A DNA stretch of 5,520 nucleotides from the NCBI GenBank assembly GCA_002438305.1, contig DJUI01000055.1, positions 284 through 5,803 of the forward strand, written 5' to 3'. Below, piece after piece: positions 1-4,070 of this stretch. Each line of letters starts with the position of its first letter. Position 1 is the stretch's first letter. The position numbers and the translations under genes are program-made. A model generated the notes under the pieces. It was not told the origin of the DNA, did not search any database, and saw nothing but the letters and a program-made list of their open reading frames with translations. This stretch comes from Staphylococcaceae bacterium UBA6286 (GTDB taxonomy: Bacteria; Bacillota; Bacilli; Staphylococcales; Staphylococcaceae).

Positions 1-461
1 CCACTTAGTCGCTGCATGATGAATCCTTCGCCGCCAAAGAAGCCGACACCAATTTTCTTCTGAATCGCAATGCCGACTGAAACGCCTTTTGCCGCACCGA
101 GAAAGGCATCTTTTTGGCAGATAAACTCTCCACCGACTCGGCTTAAATCGATAGGAATGATTTTCCCTGGATAAGGTGCCGCTAAATACACATGTTCTTT
201 TCCTGAGCCTCGGTTGGTAAAAGTCGTCATAAATAAACTTTCGCCGGTTAATGTTCGCTTGCCCGCTGCAAATAGTTTATCCATAAAGCCTGAGCCGCCG
301 GAAGATGCCCCATCACCAAAAATAGTTTCCATTTGAATGGAAGGATTGATCATCATCATACTGCCTGCTTCAGAAATCACTGTTTCGTTTGGATCCAGTT
401 CAATTTCTACATACTGAATATCATCACCGTAAATTTTGTAATCTATTTCATGATTGTTCAT
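1..461 (-). CDS. AIM24/TIGR00266 family protein, N-terminal part (cut by window edge)
   Basis: The frame opens at ATG 459-461 and is uninterrupted for 153 codons to the window edge, so only the N-terminal part is present; full-length relatives are roughly 250-270 residues. The start is supported by a GGGAGGAG ribosome binding site (AGGAG at 470-474, 8 bases from the ATG). The protein begins MNNHEIDYKIYGDD and has the pattern of the TIGR00266/AIM24 family: an early 'EAGSMMM' segment (about residues 33-39), a glycine/serine stretch near 57-63, a 'LTGESLF' segment near 75-81, and the 'GGEGFIMQRLSG' segment at the visible end (about 142-153). Family members are beta-rich, Gly-rich cytosolic proteins; their biochemical role is poorly defined, so no function is assigned. 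There is no signal peptide. It lies alone behind its own promoter and the terminator of the upstream gene. Family call is from recognition of these motifs, not a search. Confidence 0.88.
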   Translation of the reverse strand, partial: MNNHEIDYKIYGDDIQYVEIELDPNETVISEAGSMMMINPSIQMETIFGDGASSGGSGFMDKLFAAGKRTLTGESLFMTTFTNRGSGKEHVYLAAPYPGKIIPIDLSRVGGEFICQKDAFLGAAKGVSVGIAIQKKIGVGFFGGEGFIMQRLS

Positions 462-487
462 TGAGTATTCTCCTCCCTGATATGACA

Positions 488-516
488 AGTATACAAATCA
501 ATGAATGACCTGTCGA
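488..516 (-). promoter_or_regulatory. Sigma-A promoter of the AIM24/TIGR00266 gene
   Basis: On the minus strand TCGACA (511-516, 5 of 6 to TTGACA) is followed by a 17-base spacer and TATACT (488-493, 5 of 6 to TATAAT). The predicted transcript starts near 481-482, giving a leader of only about 20 bases that contains the ribosome binding site. Hexamer matches and spacing are good. No operator-like repeat is obvious. Confidence 0.7.
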
Positions 517-538
517 ACAAAAACGGAGGAATCAACAC

Positions 539-563
539 AAAAAAAAGAGCCCTAAGGCCCTTT
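539..563 (-). terminator. Rho-independent terminator of the GlsB/YeaQ-type gene
   Basis: Two bases after the stop codon the minus strand forms an 8-bp stem, AAAGGGCC (556-563) with GGCTCTTT (544-551), including one G-U pair and a TTAG loop (552-555). A run of eight T residues (539-546) overlaps the 3' arm and follows it. This is a textbook intrinsic terminator, and it separates this gene from the next one on the strand. Confidence 0.9.
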
Positions 564-565
564 AA

Positions 566-817
566 TTAACGACGGTTCATCATGTTTAAAACAATTGAAA
601 CAATCGCAATTAATAAAATAGTACCGACTAATGCTGGTAAAATTGAAACGCCCCAAACATCAGGACCCCAGTCGCCTAATAAATAGCCACCAAGTGCTGC
701 ACCGAGTAAACCTGCGATGATGTTACCGATTTTTCCTCCAGGAATATCAGTACCCATAATCATTCCAGCAATCCAACCAATAAGACCGCCCATGATTAAT
801 GTAAGAAGTAAGCCCAT
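566..817 (-). CDS. GlsB/YeaQ/YmgE-family small stress membrane protein
   Basis: An 83-residue, very hydrophobic, glycine-rich protein with three predicted membrane segments at about residues 2-21, 29-49 and 57-79, ending in a short basic tail (NMMNRR). The 'GGLIGWIAGMIMG' start and the 'GKIGNIIAGLLGAALGGYLLG' type middle (quoted here as two family signatures, residues 10-22 and 28-48) are characteristic of the GlsB/YeaQ/YmgE family, also called transglycosylase-associated proteins. The molecular role is not known; Bacillus members such as YdaS and YwzA belong to the general stress regulon. The ATG is preceded by a perfect AGGAGG (826-831) at 8 bases. It appears to be monocistronic: a candidate sigma-B promoter lies upstream and a strong terminator directly downstream. 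Length is typical of the family. The family call is firm; the stress role is inferred from relatives and promoter. Confidence 0.9.
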   Translation of the reverse strand: MGLLLTLIMGGLIGWIAGMIMGTDIPGGKIGNIIAGLLGAALGGYLLGDWGPDVWGVSILPALVGTILLIAIVSIVLNMMNRR

Positions 818-830
818 GTGTATTTCCTCC

Positions 831-845
831 TAATAATAATAATAA
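831..845 (-). repeat. (TTA)5 trinucleotide run abutting the ribosome binding site
   Basis: Five tandem TTA units on the minus strand (TAA on the plus strand) run directly into the AGGAGG of the GlsB/YeaQ-type gene. It makes the translation-initiation region AT-rich and unstructured, which would favour ribosome access. A role in phase variation is not supported: the run is short and lies upstream of the ribosome binding site. Confidence 0.6.
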
Positions 846-860
846 GAACATTAAATTCTG

Positions 861-876
861 ATGAGAAATATCTCAT
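861..876. other. 16-base perfect palindrome in the leader of the stress-protein gene
   Basis: ATGAGA, a 4-base centre, then TCTCAT: a perfect inverted repeat with 6-base arms. It starts a few bases downstream of the expected transcription start of the sigma-B-like promoter (886-910). It could be a 5' leader hairpin or an operator for a DNA-binding protein. The sequence does not distinguish these, and it could also be chance in AT-rich DNA. Confidence 0.4.
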
Positions 877-885
877 GTTCTAAAT

Positions 886-910
886 ATACCACTATTTATA
901 CAGGATAAAC
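886..910 (-). promoter_or_regulatory. Candidate sigma-B (general stress) promoter
   Basis: The minus strand reads GTTTAT (905-910), 13 bases, then TGGTAT (886-891). The sigma-B consensus of Bacillus and Staphylococcus is about GTTTAA, 12-15 bases, GGGTAT, so each box matches 5 of 6 with correct spacing. The start site would be near 879, leaving a leader of about 60 bases. GlsB/YeaQ-type genes in Bacillus are known sigma-B targets, which strengthens the call. AT-rich sequence here leaves room for an additional sigma-A promoter. Confidence 0.65.
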
Positions 911-929
911 ATTTAAATTAAATTTTATA

Positions 930-1511
930 CTAGCTTAACGACTCAGATCTTAAAATATAGAGGCAGAACAGTATAAACCATAGACCATATAAATAATTAT
1001 AAGGCATGAAAATAGTAAGAAGAATGACGGTAGAGTACATTAACAGTAGTCCTATACGGACAGGATGTTTCATCAACCGATATATACTATATGGACTGTC
1101 TCGATCCTGTTGGTCGATGATTCCAAGTGTAAACAGGATGTAACCAGCAATAAATACCGATACACTCAAATAAGCAGAGGCAATAGAAATCGATGCGCTG
1201 CTTGTAGCAAACAGCAGCGGGATTAACATACAGATGAATACAGTGATCACTAATAACTCGAATGGTTTTTTAATGGAAAGATGAAGCAGCTGGTTACTGT
1301 ATAATATGACAACTAAGGAAAGAACACTGATCATAGTCAGCAGAAATATCCGGTTGATGAAATTTCCTTCACCGGAAAGTGGGTATATGACTAGCGCAGT
1401 CAATGTAACGGCTGACGGCATATATAATAGTAAGTAATGATTAAAATACGTATAGTACACATAAAAAAGAGCGCTCGCAATCATGCAGCCGATTAACATT
1501 AAAATAACCAT
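930..1511 (-). CDS. Polytopic membrane protein of unknown function
   Basis: A 193-residue integral membrane protein with six or seven hydrophobic segments, at about residues 1-20, 27-45, 54-73, 84-102, 110-132, 153-170 and 172-187. I do not recognise its family with confidence. The frame could start at ATG 1526, but that codon has no ribosome binding site. ATG 1511 has GGGAG at 1520-1524, 8 bases away, so I chose it. Loops carry few charges; the longest, residues 133-152, reads DQQDRDSPYSIYRLMKHP and ends in a 'YRxxKHPxxxGLLL' pattern resembling the 'YRxxRHPxYxG' motif of NnrU/isoprenylcysteine-methyltransferase-like proteins. However, the C-terminal acidic and 'VPR'-type elements of those enzymes are absent, so this is only a hint. 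It follows queE by 38 bases but has its own extended -10 promoter. No terminator is visible downstream; the next promoter begins within 20 bases. Confidence 0.75.
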   Translation of the reverse strand: MVILMLIGCMIASALFYVYYTYFNHYLLLYMPSAVTLTALVIYPLSGEGNFINRIFLLTMISVLSLVVILYSNQLLHLSIKKPFELLVITVFICMLIPLLFATSSASISIASAYLSVSVFIAGYILFTLGIIDQQDRDSPYSIYRLMKHPVRIGLLLMYSTVILLTIFMPYNYLYGLWFILFCLYILRSESLS

Positions 1512-1543
1512 GACCCACGCTCCCATAACTAAACATTAAAGCG

Positions 1544-1552
1544 ATTATATCA
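1544..1552 (-). promoter_or_regulatory. Extended -10 promoter of the unknown membrane-protein gene
   Basis: The minus strand carries TGATATAAT, a perfect extended -10 element (TGn followed by consensus TATAAT at 1544-1549). No good -35 is found 17 bases upstream, where the end of queE lies, but extended -10 promoters tolerate that. Transcription would start near 1537, about 26 bases before the preferred ATG. Read-through from queE is also possible, since no terminator lies between the genes. Confidence 0.6.
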
Positions 1553-1564
1553 GTTTAACAGCCG

Positions 1565-2275
1565 CTATACACCTTTTTTGTTACTCCATACCAATGTATG
1601 AAGCTGTGGCGTCACAAAAACGCCATTCATTTGTTCATCTATCATGACACGTTCAATCAGCTTTTCATAACGTGTCAGCAATTTTTCTGTATGGTGTTCG
1701 ACAGCATCATCAAGATAAGGGTTGCCGACTTGAAGATAAAAAGGGATGTCTGGATAATGGGCATGAATGCTTTGGGCAAATCGGTAATCCTCTTCATTAA
1801 ATACCACTACTTTTAAACTGATCTGATTCTGATTAAGCTGACTGATGATAGCAGATAACTGATTTAAGTCGTGATTCATATGGGAAGAAGGCGGTTTCGG
1901 ACTGATAGTCATCTGATCAATTTCAGTCATCCATTCCTGAAATTTAGTCCCTTGAGTTTCAAGCGCAATTTCACACCCCTCTTGATGAAGAAGTGTAATG
2001 AGAGAACCTACGCCTTTGATTAAAGCAGGGTTTCCTCCTGAAATGGTCACATGGTCAAAACGATCACCGCCGACCGCCTTCAGTTCATTCATGATCTCTT
2101 CAGCTGTCATCATCCGGATGTCGTCTTTTGCTGTGCCATCCCATGTAAACTTAGAATCACACCAGCTGCATCTAAAGTCACAGCCGGCAGTTCTGACAAA
2201 CATCGTTTTTCGACCAATCACCATTCCTTCGCCTTGTATAGTAGGACCGAATACTTCCATGACAGGGATTTTCAT
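1565..2275 (-). CDS. queE: 7-carboxy-7-deazaguanine synthase QueE (radical SAM)
   Basis: A 236-residue enzyme that converts 6-carboxy-tetrahydropterin to 7-carboxy-7-deazaguanine in preQ0 synthesis, using S-adenosylmethionine and a 4Fe-4S cluster in the cytosol. The iron-sulfur cysteines are visible as C32, C36 and C39 in 'GCDFRCSWCDS' (CX3CX2C), preceded by the 'PTIQGEG' segment at residues 11-17. 'ISGGNPAL' (78-85) is the SAM-binding GG motif, 'LETQGT' follows, and 'ISPKPPSS' is typical of the Bacillus-type QueE. The C-terminus 'WSNKKGV' also resembles the Bacillus protein, and length is normal. The ATG overlaps the queD stop by 4 bases (ATGA, 2272-2275) and has AGGGG at 2283-2287, 7 bases upstream, so translation is probably coupled. 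It is the last gene of the queCDE operon; queF does not follow it here. Confidence 0.97.
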   Translation of the reverse strand: MKIPVMEVFGPTIQGEGMVIGRKTMFVRTAGCDFRCSWCDSKFTWDGTAKDDIRMMTAEEIMNELKAVGGDRFDHVTISGGNPALIKGVGSLITLLHQEGCEIALETQGTKFQEWMTEIDQMTISPKPPSSHMNHDLNQLSAIISQLNQNQISLKVVVFNEEDYRFAQSIHAHYPDIPFYLQVGNPYLDDAVEHHTEKLLTRYEKLIERVMIDEQMNGVFVTPQLHTLVWSNKKGV

Positions 2276-2688
2276 TGATGCACCCCTCTATAGATGACAT
2301 AGCTTGTAGGGGTTTCTCTTAAAAACACTTGAAGACAGACGGCTTGATTGGGTAATGAGCTGAGATAATTCTGAACAACTTCATGAATATATTCTGCCAG
2401 CTTTTCAGTTGACGGCATGATGTGATTGATGTCTGGAAGGTCATTGAGTAACTGATGATCAAACCGGCCGTGAATCAGCTGCTTCAACGTGCTGAAATTC
2501 ACAAGAAATCCTGCATCATCAAGCGTATTGCCGGCGATAGTGAGATTGAGGAAATACGTATGACCGTGAACTCTGCCGCATGCACCCGCATCAGGATGTG
2601 GAATATAGTGAGCGCTTGAAAAGTTCATATCTTTATTAAGTTCGAAGCGATAGTTATGGGCGACTTGGGGATAAATCTGCTGTATCAT
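2272..2688 (-). CDS. queD: 6-carboxy-5,6,7,8-tetrahydropterin synthase QueD
   Basis: A 138-residue PTPS-family enzyme that turns 7,8-dihydroneopterin triphosphate, the product of GTP cyclohydrolase I, into 6-carboxy-tetrahydropterin, the QueE substrate. Zinc ligands are visible as H27 ('FSSAHYIP') and H41/H43 ('GRVHGHTY'). Catalytic residues are C37, D77-H78 ('FDHQLLND') and E125 ('LRETPTSY'). 'PSTEKLAEYI' at 92-101 is the usual pterin-site helix. The Cys four residues before the HGH zinc motif distinguishes QueD from eukaryotic-type 6-pyruvoyl-tetrahydropterin synthase. Its ATG directly follows the queC stop codon with no gap, behind a weak AGAGAG ribosome binding site inside queC, so it probably relies on translational coupling. 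It overlaps queE by 4 bases. Length is within the family range. Confidence 0.97.
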   Translation of the reverse strand: MIQQIYPQVAHNYRFELNKDMNFSSAHYIPHPDAGACGRVHGHTYFLNLTIAGNTLDDAGFLVNFSTLKQLIHGRFDHQLLNDLPDINHIMPSTEKLAEYIHEVVQNYLSSLPNQAVCLQVFLRETPTSYVIYRGVHQ

Positions 2689-3348
2689 TTAATCTCTCTC
2701 TTTCATATAGGCATGAAGCCCGTTATTTCGTAGAAGACAGCTCGGGCATGTGCCGCAGCCGTCAGCAATAATGCCGTTGTAGCAAGTTAATGTGTTATTT
2801 CTAATGTACTCCAGCTGACCGAGCGAATCAGCAAGCGCCCATGTCTCTTTTTTGTCGAGCCACATCAATGGCGTATGGATTTCAAAATCTTTATCAGTCG
2901 CTAAATTAAGAGATACATTGAGAAATTTTATAAACATATCCCGACAATCAGGATAACCGGAAAAGTCTGTTTGACATACACCGGTAATGATGTGTTTGGC
3001 ACCGATCTGGTAGGCAAGTGCTCCAGCAAATGACAAAAATAAAAGATTGCGAGCCGGGACAAACGTATTAGGTATCGCTGCTTCACTTGAAATCTCTATT
3101 GTATGGTCTGTTAATGCATTCGGTGATAACTGTGACAGTAAAGACATATCTAATATATGATGTTTTAACCGCTGGTCTGCAGCAATATTCTTTGCCACAT
3201 CGATTTCAAGGACGTGTCTTTGTCCATAGTCGAAAGTCACAAGTTCTACTTCCTTAAAATGCTGCAGGGCATAGAAGAGACAGGTCGTGCTGTCTTGTCC
3301 GCCGCTGAAAACAACTAATGCCTTATCATGTAATAATTGTTTGTCCAT
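2689..3348 (-). CDS. queC: 7-cyano-7-deazaguanine (preQ0) synthase QueC
   Basis: A 219-residue ATP-dependent enzyme that converts 7-carboxy-7-deazaguanine and ammonia to preQ0. The N-terminal PP-loop ATP-binding motif 'SGGQDSTT' spans residues 15-22. The structural zinc site is C189, C198, C201 and C204 in 'CYNG...[11 protein letters not shown]'. The frame is open upstream to ATG 3378, but that codon lies in the 3' arm of the leader terminator and ATG 3366 directly follows its U-tract; neither has a ribosome binding site. ATG 3348 has AAAGGTGG (3353-3360) just upstream and gives the normal family length, so it is chosen. It is the first gene of the operon, abutting queD. Expression should be controlled by the preQ1-I riboswitch and terminator upstream. 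Confidence 0.97.
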   Translation of the reverse strand: MDKQLLHDKALVVFSGGQDSTTCLFYALQHFKEVELVTFDYGQRHVLEIDVAKNIAADQRLKHHILDMSLLSQLSPNALTDHTIEISSEAAIPNTFVPARNLLFLSFAGALAYQIGAKHIITGVCQTDFSGYPDCRDMFIKFLNVSLNLATDKDFEIHTPLMWLDKKETWALADSLGQLEYIRNNTLTCYNGIIADGCGTCPSCLLRNNGLHAYMKERD

Positions 3349-3366
3349 AATTCCACCTTTTCCCAT

Positions 3367-3397
3367 AAAAAAAGACATCTTTCCCTAGCAAGATGTC
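3367..3397 (-). terminator. Riboswitch-controlled intrinsic terminator in the queC leader
   Basis: On the minus strand GACATCTT (3390-3397) pairs perfectly with AAGATGTC (3374-3381) around an 8-base loop, GCTAGGGA (3382-3389). Seven T residues follow (3367-3373). It starts 3 bases after the riboswitch aptamer and ends 18 bases before the queC start codon. That arrangement is a transcription-attenuation expression platform: the hairpin would stop transcription when preQ1 is bound. The loop is complementary to the aptamer loop, which may provide the antiterminated state. Confidence 0.92.
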
Positions 3398-3400
3398 AGA

Positions 3401-3436
3401 CTAGTTTTTTAGAGAGGGTATATGCTAGGAACCTCT
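3401..3436 (-). promoter_or_regulatory. preQ1-I (class I) riboswitch aptamer
   Basis: The minus strand matches the class I preQ1 aptamer throughout. P1 is AGAGG (3432-3436) with CCTCT (3413-3417). The first loop holds the conserved TTC-CTAGC segment (3424-3431), and the A-rich tail CTAAAAAACTAG (3401-3412) ends with the strand that forms pseudoknot helix P2. Here P2 is CTAG (3425-3428) with CTAG (3401-3404). The aptamer binds preQ1, the reduced product of preQ0, so the operon making preQ0 is under end-product control. It begins about 11 bases from the predicted start site and is followed at once by an intrinsic terminator. Confidence 0.95.
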
Positions 3437-3447
3437 GATTAAATTCG

Positions 3448-3478
3448 TTTATCATTGTAACAGAAAAACGTTTATACT
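3448..3478 (+). promoter_or_regulatory. Probable pabAB promoter
   Basis: TATACT at 3473-3478 (5 of 6 to TATAAT) lies about 28 bases before the preferred pabA start, with a predicted start site near 3485. The -35 is weak: TTTATC at 3448-3453 is 19 bases upstream, longer than ideal. This region overlaps the -10 of the divergent queC promoter. The promoter is inferred largely from position, as no other good -10 lies upstream of pabA. Confidence 0.45.
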
Positions 3479-3482
3479 AAAA
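3454..3482 (-). promoter_or_regulatory. Promoter of the queCDE operon (extended -10)
   Basis: TGTTACAAT (3454-3462 on the minus strand) is an extended -10 element: TGn followed by TACAAT, 5 of 6 to consensus. The -35 region (about 3477-3482, TTTTAG) is poor. Transcription would start near 3447, leaving about ten bases before the preQ1-I aptamer, a common arrangement. The position relative to the riboswitch is the best support. Confidence 0.65.
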
Positions 3483-3506
3483 GAAATTAATGAGAAGGGC
3501 ATGATT

Positions 3507-4070
3507 ATGATGCTGCTGATGATAGATAACTACGATTCATTTACATATAATATCGTTCATTATTTAGAAGGATTGGATTATGAGGTTTTAGTTCGTACAC
3601 CTGATGAGCTCACCATTGAGATGATTAAAGGATTGAATCCAGACGTGATTATTTTGTCGCCTGGGCCGGGTCATCCGACTGAGGCGGTACTCTGTCTTGA
3701 TGTGGTGGAGCAATGCCGGGAATATCCGATACTAGGAATATGTCTCGGATTTCAAGTGATTGTCACTGCTTTCGGAGGAGAAGTGGTTGAAGGTCCACCG
3801 GTTCACGGTCATCAACAGGCAATCACACATGACGGCACGGGGCTATTCACCGGACTGCCGTCACCGCTGTCTGTCGGGAGGTATCATTCACTGCAGGCAG
3901 CACATGTTCCTGACTGTTTGAAGGTGACTGCAACAGCTGGTGACATCGTGATGGCTGTCAAACATGTGACACTGCCGATAGAGGCGGTGCAGTATCATCC
4001 GGAGTCCATACTGACAGATTATGGGCGAGAGCAGTTGAATCATTTTATAGTGAGGTATGCAAATGATTAG
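3507..4070 (+). CDS. pabA: Aminodeoxychorismate synthase glutamine amidotransferase subunit PabA
   Basis: A 187-residue class I glutamine amidotransferase that supplies ammonia from glutamine to PabB for 4-amino-4-deoxychorismate synthesis (folate pathway). The start 'MIDNYDSFTYN' motif, 'ILSPGPGHP' oxyanion segment, nucleophile C79 in 'GICLGFQ', and H164/E166 in 'QYHPES' complete the catalytic triad. Several ATG codons crowd the 5' end (3501, 3507, 3510). AAGGG at 3495-3499 is only 1 base from 3501 but 7 from 3507, so 3507 is preferred; 3510 is possible. The sequence has CLGFQ where most TrpG/PabA proteins have CLGHQ. By sequence alone it could be TrpG, the anthranilate synthase subunit; the overlapping pabB decides for PabA, although a dual-role subunit shared with TrpE cannot be excluded. 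It overlaps pabB by 8 bases. Confidence 0.93.
   Translation: MMLLMIDNYDSFTYNIVHYLEGLDYEVLVRTPDELTIEMIKGLNPDVIILSPGPGHPTEAVLCLDVVEQCREYPILGICLGFQVIVTAFGGEVVEGPPVHGHQQAITHDGTGLFTGLPSPLSVGRYHSLQAAHVPDCLKVTATAGDIVMAVKHVTLPIEAVQYHPESILTDYGREQLNHFIVRYAND

Noticed and set aside
831..845. Trinucleotide run as a phase-variation switch
   Set aside because: Only five units, upstream of the ribosome binding site, and outside the -35/-10 spacing; slippage would have little predictable effect.
905..935. Possible terminator after the unknown membrane-protein gene
   Set aside because: The sequence is AT-rich but forms no GC-containing stem with a T tract.
1512..1526. ATG 1526 as start of the unknown membrane protein
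   Set aside because: No ribosome binding site precedes it; GGGAG overlapping this codon serves the ATG at 1511 with 8-base spacing.
1598..2297. Open frames on the plus strand (1598-1816, 1998-2297, 2051-2278)
   Set aside because: They lie antisense to queE, whose motifs are complete, and have no recognisable domain or convincing ribosome binding site.
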